Origin: Cognatazoarcus halotolerans
GTDB taxonomy: Bacteria > Pseudomonadota > Gammaproteobacteria > Burkholderiales > Rhodocyclaceae
Direction: 5' to 3'
Assembly (NCBI RefSeq): GCF_009800965.1
Contig: NZ_WUAF01000005.1
Coordinates: 1-64,000 of the forward strand
Length of the DNA: 64,000 bases
The first letter of the stretch is position 1; each line of letters starts with the position of its first letter. The notes under the pieces were generated by a model that made no database searches, was not told the origin of the DNA, and worked only from the letters and a program-made list of their open reading frames with translations. The position numbers and the translations under genes are program-made. Positions 1-7,580 of this stretch are shown piece after piece.

Positions 1-170
1 CGAACACCGGCATCGCGGTGCAGGCGCCGGTGATGCGCATGGGCCGGGAGAAGGCCCTGCAGCTGCTGCCCGCGGTACAGCGCGCCGCCCAGGCCCTCGC
101 AAAAATCGAAACCGAGGCAATGCCTGAGACGGCCGTTCAATTATCGGAACAGGAGCGCTCGCAAGCCTGA
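1..170 (+). CDS. C-terminal end of a probable IclR-family transcriptional regulator (partial)
   Basis: Only the last 55 or so codons are in the window, ending in TGA at 168-170. The readable tail contains a beta-strand-like segment (IAVQAPVMRM) and a final amphipathic helix (LLPAVQRAAQALAKI). This is how the effector domain of IclR-type regulators usually ends. The gene lies 52 bases upstream of the dadA start on the same strand, so a link to amino acid catabolism is possible. The DNA-binding domain is outside the window, so the family call is an inference from the tail alone. Confidence 0.4.
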   Translation, partial: NTGIAVQAPVMRMGREKALQLLPAVQRAAQALAKIETEAMPETAVQLSEQERSQA

Positions 171-222
171 CGCGGATCATCGCGCAGCGCCAGTGAGCCA
201 AAAGCATCGTGGAGAAGGATCA

Positions 223-1476
223 ATGAAAGTTGCGGTGCTGGGTGCGGGCGTGGTGGGCGTGGCCTCGGCGTGGTATCTCGCACGTGCGGGCTGCGAGGTC
301 ACGGTGATCGACCGTCAGCCCGGCGAGGGACTCGAGACGAGCTTTGCCAACGGCGGGCAGATCGCGGTGTCGCACGCCGAGCCCTGGGCGAATCCCGCAA
401 CGCCTTTCAAGGCGCTCTCCTGGCTGGGGCGCGAGGACGCGCCCTTGCTGTTCCGTCTGCGGGCGGACCCGGCGCTGCTGTGCTGGAGTCTGCGCTTCCT
501 GCGCGAATGTCTGCCGGGCCGCAGCCGGCGCAATATTCGCGATATCGTGCGGCTCGCCGACTACAGTCGTGAATGCCTGCGCAGCCTGCGCGCGTCGTTC
601 GCGGGTGACGTACCGCTCGAATACGATCATCTCGAAAAGGGCATCCTGCATTTCTATACCGACGAGGGTGAGTTTCGGCGTGCCCGGCATGCCGGATCCA
701 TCATGCGTGAGTTCGGGTGCGATCGCCGCCTGCTCAGTGCCGAGGAGTGCGTCGCCATCGAGCCTGCGCTGCGTGGCTGCGAACATGCCCTGGTAGGTGG
801 TGACTACACGCGCACCGATGAATCGGGCGACGCGCACATATTCACCCGACGGCTGGCGGAAAGGTGTCGTGGCGCGGGGGTGCGCTTCAGGCTGGGGCTG
901 CCGGTCGCGAGCCTGTGCAATGAGGGTGACCGGATCAGCGAAGTGGTGCTGGGCGATGGTCAGCGAATCATGGCGGACGAATTCGTCGTGGCGCTGGGCA
1001 GCTACAGTCCGCTGCTGCTGCGCTCGCTGGGCGTGCGTGTGCCGGTATATCCGGCCAAGGGCTATTCGGCCACGCTGAGCCTTGCCGAGGGTTCGATCGC
1101 GCCGACCGTAAGCCTTACCGACGATGGCCACAAACTCGTCTTTTCGCGGCTCGGTTCGCGTTTGCGCATCGCTGGCACGGCCGAATTCTCGGGCTACGAC
1201 CTGTCCGCGAACCCGGTTCGTGCCGCTGCGTTGCTGGCGCGCACCCGCACGCTCTTCCCCGGCCTGCGCGAAACAGGGGAGCCGCAGATGTGGTGCGGCC
1301 TGCGGCCGGTGACGCCGTCCAGCGTGCCGCTCATCGGGCGCAGCCGCTACCGCAACCTGTGGCTCAACACCGGCCACGGCACGCTGGGCTGGACGATGTC
1401 GTGCGGCTCGGGGGCCGCGCTGGCCGATCTCGTCTGCCGGCGCCGGCCCGCGATCGATTTCCCTTTTCTTCAGTAA
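223..1476 (+). CDS. dadA: D-amino acid dehydrogenase, small subunit type (DadA family)
   Basis: A 417-residue FAD-dependent oxidoreductase of the DAO fold, which oxidatively deaminates D-amino acids to 2-oxo acids and passes electrons to the respiratory chain at the inner membrane. The N-terminal dinucleotide motif GAGVVG is at residues 7-12, followed by the long substrate domain. The C-terminal motif GHGTLGWTMSCGSG is typical of DadA. The ATG at 223 was chosen because GGAGAAGG ends five bases upstream; an in-frame GTG at 193 has no such site. Length matches the family. The alanine racemase usually paired with dadA is not next to it. The stop overlaps the convergent lipoprotein gene by seven bases. 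The family call is firm; the exact substrate is not shown. Confidence 0.9.
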   Translation: MKVAVLGAGVVGVASAWYLARAGCEVTVIDRQPGEGLETSFANGGQIAVSHAEPWANPATPFKALSWLGREDAPLLFRLRADPALLCWSLRFLRECLPGRSRRNIRDIVRLADYSRECLRSLRASFAGDVPLEYDHLEKGILHFYTDEGEFRRARHAGSIMREFGCDRRLLSAEECVAIEPALRGCEHALVGGDYTRTDESGDAHIFTRRLAERCRGAGVRFRLGLPVASLCNEGDRISEVVLGDGQRIMADEFVVALGSYSPLLLRSLGVRVPVYPAKGYSATLSLAEGSIAPTVSLTDDGHKLVFSRLGSRLRIAGTAEFSGYDLSANPVRAAALLARTRTLFPGLRETGEPQMWCGLRPVTPSSVPLIGRSRYRNLWLNTGHGTLGWTMSCGSGAALADLVCRRRPAIDFPFLQ

Positions 1477-2114
1477 GCGCTCTTGCCGCCGCTTGCGAAG
1501 CAGTACAGCAGGCCGTCGCCGCCGGTGGCCTTGAAGGCCTCCTGGCTGCAGCCGCGGGTTTCGTGCGAGCTGTTCCAGGATTTCGACGGTGCGTCGTCGC
1601 GCAGGCCCATGCGGTCGTGGTGGCCGACGATGGCGGTGCCCGCGTCGCTGCTGGTCCAGCCCGCGCAGTTCTTGCCGGCGACACGCGTCCCGTCCGGGTT
1701 GGAGCCGGTGAGGATGTCATGGCGATTGGGTGTGTCGCCACGGCCGTTGATGACCGCACCGGATTCGCTTAGCGCGCTCTGCTTGTCGAGCTTGTTGCCG
1801 GCGCCGTGCAGGTCGGCGACGCTCGATGCGATCATCACGCCCTTGGCGTCGTACCATGGCCCGTTGCCGATGCGGCTACGGGCATCGACCGTATCGGTGC
1901 TGAGGTAGGCATGCCAGGTCTTGTCCCCAGCGCCGGCGGCTGCCGCGAGCCTCGCGCAGTGCGCGTCGGCACCCGCGAGGCCACCGAGGTCGCCGCCGCG
2001 CCCCGGCCCCTGGCTGGTGACAAAGAAGCTCATTCCGGGCTTCGAGCCCGGATACATCTGTGCGCAGGCGGCGAGGCCGAGTGAGGCGAGCAGGACAGCT
2101 GATCGGACTTTCAT
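1470..2114 (-). CDS. Secreted lipoprotein with a lectin-like (DUF1554/endostatin-like) domain
   Basis: A 214-residue protein. The N-terminus MKVRSAVLLASLGLAAC is a lipoprotein signal peptide with a lipobox (LAAC), so the mature protein should be lipidated on Cys17. The rest resembles the DUF1554 / collagen XV-endostatin C-type-lectin-like fold: FFVTSQG near residue 28, a GGLAGADAHC motif, a TWHAYLSTDTVDARSRI block, and a cysteine-containing NCAGWTSS...HHDRMG end. Several cysteines could form disulfides. The start follows a GGAGACCG-like site on the minus strand. It is convergent with dadA and 140 bases downstream of the minus-strand gene at 2255-3400. The ligand is unknown; surface binding is an inference from the fold. 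Confidence 0.7.
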   Translation of the reverse strand: MKVRSAVLLASLGLAACAQMYPGSKPGMSFFVTSQGPGRGGDLGGLAGADAHCARLAAAAGAGDKTWHAYLSTDTVDARSRIGNGPWYDAKGVMIASSVADLHGAGNKLDKQSALSESGAVINGRGDTPNRHDILTGSNPDGTRVAGKNCAGWTSSDAGTAIVGHHDRMGLRDDAPSKSWNSSHETRGCSQEAFKATGGDGLLYCFASGGKSAY

Positions 2115-2254
2115 GGGGCGGTCTCCTTTGTTTTGATGACGCGGACACGTCGGGCGGGCGCTTGGGCTCCCCGTTCTGAACAGCCGGCATGGCGCCTCTA
2201 TTCCATCGGCCGGCACGCGCCACTGCGTTGGCTGCCGCGCCGCGTCTTCGCCGC

Positions 2255-3400
2255 TCAGAGCAGGTAGCGTTCCATCTGCTTGACCGGCGCGTTGCGCAAC
2301 AGAAAGAGGTTGGGGTTGTCGCGCTCGGCCGTCTTGCCCGAGTCGCTTACCTTTACGGGTTCGCGCTCGAGAATGCACAGCCGGCGACTGATGCAGTCGG
2401 CGCGCCACGGGGCGCTGGCCGCGCGTCCTCGCTCTTCGACCGCGATGCGGGTGAGCGCGAATTCATCCTGCGGGTTTTCGCGCTCGACGCGACGCCGGAT
2501 GGCGTCGTGTGCCTTGTTGAGGCTGCCCTGCTGAACGCAAAGATCGTAAAGCGCAGCGAGACAGCGGAAATTTCCGATGCGGATCGGTTTCACGCCATGC
2601 AGCCAGGAAAGTGCCACGATCAGCTTGCGGCCATACACATCGTAGGCGTAGCGCAGCGTCTCGTTGCGAAACGCCGGGGTATTGCCCACCGCCTGCAGGG
2701 CGGCCTTCCATTCGGGGGCGAAATCGGCCTTGCCGCGGCCGCGACTGAGGGCATCCGCCCACGCCACCTGCTTGCTGCGCGAGGGCAGCTTCATCACGGA
2801 TTGCCACTCGTCCCACAGGGGACCGAAGCAGCGGCGCAGCGCGGCCTCGTCGCGCGCCTGATAGCGCCTGAACATTTCCTGCAGGGTGCCGGTGGCGAAG
2901 TTGACCTGGATCGGCCCGAAGGAGAGCCCGGCGCCGTCGAAATTGCCAGTCACCTGCAGATAGGGATCGCCGGCGGTCTCGAAGGCCGCGGTGATCTCGA
3001 TCGCGCGCTCGAGCGCCTGCTCGGCAACCAGTTGGGGGAGGTTCTGCGGATCGGGCATTTCGAGGTAGACCTTGTCGCCACGCGTTTCGATGCGGTCGAA
3101 CCAGCCGTCCTTGGCAAGCCGCGTTGCGACGGCCACCACCTCTTGCGGATCACCCGATTTCACCCATACGAAACGTCCTTCACGTCCCGTGCCCAGATCG
3201 CCTTCGGGCTTGATCGAGGCGATGTCGACGCCGCGGGCGAGTGCGGTGCGCAGGGCCTGCACGGCGGCGACAAGCTCGCGATGAATCCGGACCTTGCCAT
3301 CGGGCCCCGCGTACTCCGAGAGCATGAAGTTAGGCGTTACCCAGGCCTTTGCGGGCCCGCCAACGAGATAATCGTCTTCGTACTTGAGACCCTTCGCCAT
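2255..3400 (-). CDS. Conserved hypothetical protein with a lysozyme-like region
   Basis: A 381-residue protein without a signal peptide or membrane segment; function not recognised with certainty. The first 90 residues (FMLSEYAG then LVAAVQALRTAL) recall the M15-type peptidase / peptidoglycan-binding modules of phage and secreted proteins. Around residues 130-175 a Glu-containing helix (AAFETAG) followed by GNFDGAGLSFGPIQVNFATG looks like the active-site region of lysozyme/chitosanase-like hydrolases. The ATG at 3400 is preceded by GGGGGAGC; the upstream in-frame extension has no ribosome site. It is alone on its strand, downstream of badK by 183 bases. A cell-wall-related hydrolase is the best guess; a phage-derived origin is possible. 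Confidence 0.5.
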   Translation of the reverse strand: MAKGLKYEDDYLVGGPAKAWVTPNFMLSEYAGPDGKVRIHRELVAAVQALRTALARGVDIASIKPEGDLGTGREGRFVWVKSGDPQEVVAVATRLAKDGWFDRIETRGDKVYLEMPDPQNLPQLVAEQALERAIEITAAFETAGDPYLQVTGNFDGAGLSFGPIQVNFATGTLQEMFRRYQARDEAALRRCFGPLWDEWQSVMKLPSRSKQVAWADALSRGRGKADFAPEWKAALQAVGNTPAFRNETLRYAYDVYGRKLIVALSWLHGVKPIRIGNFRCLAALYDLCVQQGSLNKAHDAIRRRVERENPQDEFALTRIAVEERGRAASAPWRADCISRRLCILEREPVKVSDSGKTAERDNPNLFLLRNAPVKQMERYLL

Positions 3401-3499
3401 GTTGCTCCCCCTGATGGAATGCGGCTCGTGTCGGCCGGACAGCACATGCATACCCGACCGCAGCAGGTTCAAGTGTAGTCATTGGCAATACGGAGGCAA

Positions 3500-3533
3500 G
3501 GCGCGGTGCACTTGCGAAAAAGTGCGCCGCGCC
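3500..3533. repeat. Long stem-loop between badK and the hypothetical gene
   Basis: A 14-base inverted repeat (GGCGCGGTGCACTT and AAGTGCGCCGCGCC, one mismatch that can pair as G-U on one strand) flanks the six-base loop GCGAAA. It lies 50 bases beyond the badK stop in the direction of badK transcription. It could end or stabilise the badK operon transcript, but neither side has a run of T, so it is not a textbook terminator. Confidence 0.55.
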
Positions 3534-3583
3534 GACCGGTTCAACTCGCGATGCGCTTGGGGCCGCAGGGCCTACTTGCTTGC

Positions 3584-4357
3584 TCAGCGGTCGGTGAACA
3601 CCGGCGCACGTTTTTCCACGAACGCAGCCATGCCTTCCTTCTGGTCGGCCAGCGCGAACGATGCATGAAGCGTGCGCCGCTCGAACAGGAGTCCTTCGTT
3701 GAGCGGCGATTCAAAGGCCCTGTTGATCGACTCCTTCAACATCATCAGGACGGGTTGTGAGCGTCCGGAGATTTCGCGCGCCGTATCGAGCGCCGCCTCG
3801 AGTAGCTTGTCGGCAGGAAATATCCGCGACACGAGTCCGCTGCGCTCGGCTTCATGCGCGTCCATGAAGCGGCCCGTCATGCACAGATCCATGGCCTTCG
3901 CCTTGCCGACGGCGCGCGGCATCCGCTGGGTGCCGCCCGCACCCGGGATGGTGGCGAGCTTGATTTCGGGCAGACCGAAACGGGCAGTATCGGCTGCGAA
4001 CACGATGTCGCACATCATTGCCAATTCGCAACCACCGCCGAGGGCCACCCCGGACACGGCGGCAATTACCGGTTTTCGGAAGGTTTTCAGGCGCTCCCAG
4101 TTGCGGGTGATGAAGTCGGCCTTGTAGACGTCCATGTAGTCCCATGAACGCATCGCGGCGATGTCGGCGCCGGCGGCGAAGGCCTTGTCAGAGCCGGTGA
4201 TGACGACGCAGCCGATCTGCGGATCCGATTCGAATGCGCTCAGCGTGTCGCCGAGCGCATTCATCAGTTCGTCGTTGAGTGCATTGAAGACCTCGGGGCG
4301 GTTGAGGCGGATCAGGCCAACCCGATCCTGGGTCTCGACAATGATGACGGAAGTCAT
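3584..4357 (-). CDS. badK: Cyclohex-1-ene-1-carboxyl-CoA hydratase
   Basis: A 257-residue crotonase-fold enzyme. It should add water to cyclohex-1-ene-1-carboxyl-CoA, giving 2-hydroxycyclohexane-1-carboxyl-CoA, the third step after CoA ligation of cyclohexanecarboxylate. Both hydratase glutamates are present: Glu111 in GGGCE and Glu131 in LPEIK, with the oxyanion-hole segments AAGADI and GVALGGG. The segment [13 protein letters not shown] (residues about 76-88) closely matches what is known of BadK from Rhodopseudomonas palustris, more than generic enoyl-CoA hydratases. It is the last gene of the binding-protein/aliA/badK operon, 21 bases after aliA. A general short-chain enoyl-CoA hydratase is the alternative, but context favours BadK. 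Confidence 0.85.
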   Translation of the reverse strand: MTSVIIVETQDRVGLIRLNRPEVFNALNDELMNALGDTLSAFESDPQIGCVVITGSDKAFAAGADIAAMRSWDYMDVYKADFITRNWERLKTFRKPVIAAVSGVALGGGCELAMMCDIVFAADTARFGLPEIKLATIPGAGGTQRMPRAVGKAKAMDLCMTGRFMDAHEAERSGLVSRIFPADKLLEAALDTAREISGRSQPVLMMLKESINRAFESPLNEGLLFERRTLHASFALADQKEGMAAFVEKRAPVFTDR

Positions 4358-4378
4358 GAGATGCTCTCCGTTAGCCGA

Positions 4379-6007
4379 TCATGCCGGTTTGCCGAACTGC
4401 TTCGCGATTTCGCGCAGCTTGAATTTCTGCAGTTTGCCGCTCGGCGTCGCTGGCAGGTTGTCGACGATCTCGAGCCGTTCGGGGCAGTACTGTTTGGCAA
4501 CCTTCTGTTCGGCGAAGTAGTTGACCATCTCGTCGAAGCTCAGCGCAGTGCCCGGCTTGAGCGAAACGAAAGCGCATGCCCGTTCGCCAAGGCGACTGTC
4601 CGGGTAGCCGACCACTGCGCAGGACATCACCGAGGGATGCTTGTACAGCAGGTTCTCGATTTCCATCACCGGGATGTTCTCGCCGCCGCGAATGACCAGG
4701 TCCTTGCTGCGACCGTTGATCCGCAGGTAACCCTCGTCGTCGATGAAGGCCAGATCGCCGGTATTGAACCAGCCGTCCTCCGAGGTCGCATTGAGATGGG
4801 GGCGTTTCAGGTAGCCCGCGAACAGCGATGCGCCACGAATGAAGAGCGAGCCGGTCTCGCCGGGTGGCAGTTCGTGGTCGTCGGCGTCGACGACCTTCAG
4901 TTCCATGCCACGCAGCGGACGGCCATCGGATACCCCCGATTTTTCGAGTGCCCGTGCGGGTTCGGTTACGGTGACCGCACCACACTCGGTCATCCCCCAG
5001 GCGGAGCTGATGCGCAGGCCCATGAGACGGTGGGCACGTTCGATCAACACTGGCGGAATTGGTGCGCCCGCACAGTTGAACCTGGTAAAGCTGGCGGCGG
5101 GCTGGCTGCCGTTCTCGACGGCAAGGCACAGATCGGCAACGAAGGCCGCGGACGCCATGCTGAAGGTCACACCTTCGGCGCGGGCGATCTGGTGGGCGCG
5201 CGGCGCATCCCAGATATCCTGCAGTACGGTCGTGGAATTGAGGATCAGCGGAATCATGGCGAGATAGCCATAGCCGGTGAGGTGAGCCATCGGCGAGGCG
5301 CCCAGCACGATGTCGGATTCGCTGAGCTCCATCACCTCGATGTATGCGTGGAGGTTGGAGAACAGCGTGTTCGAAGTGTGCATCACCGCCTTGGGTTCGC
5401 CAGTCGTGCCCGACGTATACATGAGAAGCAGCACGTCGTCGGGCCCCAGGCCATCCGTCTCCAGGGGGGGCGTGTCTTCACGCAGCAAGGCCCGCTCGAA
5501 GCTGTCCTCGCCGTCGCCGCCGACCACGATCACACGCTGCAGGTGGGGCAGCCCCGGTTTGAGTCCGCGGGCCATGGACGCGTAATCAAAACCACGGAAC
5601 ACCTTTGGCACGATGAACACCTTGGACTCACCGAAACTCAGCATGAAGTTGAGTTCGTGCTCGCGGAAGATCGGCATCACCGGGTTGGCTGCCGCACCGA
5701 GGCGTGCGCAGGCCAGTGCGATGGCGATGAATTCCCATGAGTTGGGCAGCTGGAAGGTGACGACGTCGCCCTTTCCGACACCCATTGAAGCCAGTCCGCG
5801 GGCAATGCGATCCACCCGTTGGTCGAGTTCGCGATAGCTCAGGCGAACCGGCTGGTCCTCGCCCTGCCGATAGGCGACCACGGCGGTCTTGTCCGCAAAC
5901 CGTTCGAGGGCACGCTTCACGAACACGCTGATGGTTTCGTCGCGCCACAGTCCGGCCGCCTTCATCGGCGCCATGCGCGGCGCGAGCAGTACTGGATCAA
6001 AGTTCAT
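4379..6007 (-). CDS. aliA: Cyclohexanecarboxylate-CoA ligase
   Basis: A 542-residue acyl-adenylate-forming enzyme, activating cyclohexanecarboxylate with ATP and CoA in the cytoplasm. The P-loop-like A3 motif TSGTTGEPK is at 198-206, the adenylate motif WGMTECG is near residue 330, a TGD block near 410, and the catalytic lysine lies in PSGKLQKFK near the C-terminus. The opening MNFDPVLLAPR and the ANPVMPIFREHELNFML segment resemble the AliA lineage rather than benzoate-CoA ligases. The start ATG follows GGAGAAC. It sits 28 bases after the binding-protein gene and 21 before badK, so one transcript is likely. Substrate assignment rests on similarity plus neighbours. Confidence 0.87.
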   Translation of the reverse strand: MNFDPVLLAPRMAPMKAAGLWRDETISVFVKRALERFADKTAVVAYRQGEDQPVRLSYRELDQRVDRIARGLASMGVGKGDVVTFQLPNSWEFIAIALACARLGAAANPVMPIFREHELNFMLSFGESKVFIVPKVFRGFDYASMARGLKPGLPHLQRVIVVGGDGEDSFERALLREDTPPLETDGLGPDDVLLLMYTSGTTGEPKAVMHTSNTLFSNLHAYIEVMELSESDIVLGASPMAHLTGYGYLAMIPLILNSTTVLQDIWDAPRAHQIARAEGVTFSMASAAFVADLCLAVENGSQPAASFTRFNCAGAPIPPVLIERAHRLMGLRISSAWGMTECGAVTVTEPARALEKSGVSDGRPLRGMELKVVDADDHELPPGETGSLFIRGASLFAGYLKRPHLNATSEDGWFNTGDLAFIDDEGYLRINGRSKDLVIRGGENIPVMEIENLLYKHPSVMSCAVVGYPDSRLGERACAFVSLKPGTALSFDEMVNYFAEQKVAKQYCPERLEIVDNLPATPSGKLQKFKLREIAKQFGKPA

Positions 6008-6035
6008 GCTGTTCTCCTTGCGATCGAAAGCGGGC

Positions 6036-7298
6036 TTACTGCCTGACCAGGCTGCACTTGGATTTTTCGAGGGGGAGGGCTGCGTCGCTGGCGGGAATCA
6101 CCGCGCGGACGTGGTAGTAGTCCCACGGCTCGGTGGATTCGCTCGGTTTCTTGACTTCGAGCAGCAGCATGTCATGCGCGAACTTGCCGTCAGCGCGGAT
6201 ATTGCCCTTGAACAGACCGTCGTCGATGGGCGTCGATTTGAGGTATTTCATGACGACACCGGCGTCGTCGCTACCGGTCTTCTCGACTGCCTTCAGGTAA
6301 TTCATGACCGACGAGTACACACCGGCATGGGCCATGCTGGGCATCTTCTTGGCTTGTTCGAAAAAGCGGCGTGACCAGGCCCGGGTCTTGTCGTCACGGT
6401 TCCAGTAGAAACCTTCAGTCAGGGTCAGCCCCTTGGCGGTCTGCAGGCCAAGTGCGTGCACGTCGTTGATGAACAGCACGATCGGCACGAGCGTCTGTTT
6501 TGACCCGGTGATGCCGAATTCGGCCGCCTGCTTGATCGCGGTGATGGTGTCCTGCCCGCCGTTTGCTAGGGCGATCACATCGGCGCCGGAAGCTTGCGCA
6601 CTCAGCAGGAACGAGGAGAAGTCGGAGCTCGGGAAGGGGTGCTTGGTCGAGCCGACGACCTTGCCGCCGCTTGCCGTAACCACCTGAGCGGCGCCGTTCA
6701 TCATCGCTTCGCCGGCGGCGTAATCGGCGGCAATGAAGTACCAGTTCTTCTTCCCGCTTTTCACGACGGCCTTGGCGGTGCCGGCAGCCAGGCCGTACGA
6801 GTCATATACCCAGTGCACCGTGTTGGCGTTGCAGCGCTCGTTGGTGATCGGCAGGGATGCGGCACCCGATACGAGTGCGATCCGGTTCTTCTGCGCGACG
6901 ACGTCCATCACGGCCAGCGCCACACTTGTCGTGACGAGCTCGGTGATCACGTCGACCTTGTCGCGATCGATCCAGCTGCGTGCGATCTCCGAACCGATGT
7001 CGGCCTTGTTCTGGTGGTCCGCGCTGACGACCTCGACCTTCTTCCCGAGAACGGTGCCGTCTTTCGAAAAGTCCTTCACGGCCATTCTTGCGGCAATCAC
7101 GGCGCCCTGGCCGGTGAAGTCGGAGTAGGTGCCTGACATATCGGTCAGCACCCCGATCTTGACCACGTCGTCGCTGACCGCGGCATTGGCGGGGGCGCCG
7201 AAACCGCACGCGAGTGCGATGGCGGCAGTGATCAGGCCGGGCCGCAACGCGTTCGCATGCTTCGTTCGCGTCGTCTTCTTCGTGCTTTCAAGCTTCAT
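6036..7298 (-). CDS. Periplasmic binding protein of a branched-chain-type ABC transporter
   Basis: A 420-residue type I periplasmic binding protein (Leu/Ile/Val and aromatic-acid binding family). A long basic N-terminus and hydrophobic stretch (LITAAIALACGFGAPANA) form a Sec signal peptide with likely cleavage after ANA near residue 39. The mature part begins with DDVVKIGVLTDMSGTYSDFTG, the usual strand-loop of this family. It is first in an operon with aliA and badK, and the matching ATPases and permeases (LivGFHM type) lie in the bad operon on the other strand. Cyclohexanecarboxylate or a related ring acid is therefore the probable ligand. The ATG at 7298 is preceded by AAGGAGCGAGAC. Ligand identity is an inference. 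Confidence 0.85.
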   Translation of the reverse strand: MKLESTKKTTRTKHANALRPGLITAAIALACGFGAPANAAVSDDVVKIGVLTDMSGTYSDFTGQGAVIAARMAVKDFSKDGTVLGKKVEVVSADHQNKADIGSEIARSWIDRDKVDVITELVTTSVALAVMDVVAQKNRIALVSGAASLPITNERCNANTVHWVYDSYGLAAGTAKAVVKSGKKNWYFIAADYAAGEAMMNGAAQVVTASGGKVVGSTKHPFPSSDFSSFLLSAQASGADVIALANGGQDTITAIKQAAEFGITGSKQTLVPIVLFINDVHALGLQTAKGLTLTEGFYWNRDDKTRAWSRRFFEQAKKMPSMAHAGVYSSVMNYLKAVEKTGSDDAGVVMKYLKSTPIDDGLFKGNIRADGKFAHDMLLLEVKKPSESTEPWDYYHVRAVIPASDAALPLEKSKCSLVRQ

Positions 7299-7348
7299 GT
7301 CTCGCTCCTTTGTCGTGATGTACGGCCGCCTTTCCCAACGGCGAGGCA

Positions 7349-7377
7349 AGGTTATCGACGGTGCCGTTATAAGTCAA
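7349..7377 (-). promoter_or_regulatory. Candidate promoter of the binding protein-aliA-badK operon
   Basis: Read on the minus strand: a -35 box TTGACT (7377-7372), a 17-base spacer, and a -10 box TAACCT (7354-7349), about 50 bases before the ATG at 7298. The -35 box lies inside the palindrome at 7367-7392. Predicted by eye only. Confidence 0.45.
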
Positions 7378-7392
7378 CAGATTGACATAAAA
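7367..7392. promoter_or_regulatory. Operator-like palindrome in the divergent aliB / aliA region (BadR candidate)
   Basis: The arms TTATAAGTCAA and TTGACATAAAA, separated by CAGA, are complementary at 9 of 11 positions. The core GTCAA-N4-TTGAC is a perfect inverted repeat. Its size and symmetry suit a MarR-type dimer. It covers the candidate -35 box of the minus-strand operon. The TTGACATAA half also occurs at 7521, in the candidate aliB promoter. Assignment to BadR is inference from the nearby gene. Confidence 0.5.
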
Positions 7393-7520
7393 ACGTTCTT
7401 TATGAGGATTTGTGTTGTGCAGTGCAGCAAAAATATTGAAAAAAATATAAATAAAACAGCTATATAGATCTCGATTTCCGCAAGGGGAATTTCCGTTGCT
7501 GAGAAATATATAACAATATC

Positions 7521-7550
7521 TTGACATAAGTGAGAGCCTTCTTCTAGGAT
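7521..7550 (+). promoter_or_regulatory. Candidate aliB promoter
   Basis: A -35 box TTGACA (7521-7526), an 18-base spacer and a -10 box TAGGAT (7545-7550) lie 30 bases before the aliB ATG, inside an AT-rich tract unlike the surrounding 65% GC DNA. TTGACATAA here repeats half of the palindrome at 7367-7392. Confidence 0.55.
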
Positions 7551-7580
7551 GCGACCACTCGAATCGAGGGAGACATAACG

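Noticed and set aside
2189-3478. A 429-codon plus-strand open frame
   Set aside because: Antisense to the minus-strand gene with a good ribosome site; no recognisable protein features.
4361-5740. A 459-codon plus-strand open frame
   Set aside because: Fully antisense to aliA, whose motifs are clear; composition is that of a shadow frame.
7299-7580. Mobile-element boundary suggested by the AT-rich stretch
   Set aside because: No terminal repeats, integrase or transposase nearby; the low GC fits a divergent promoter region.
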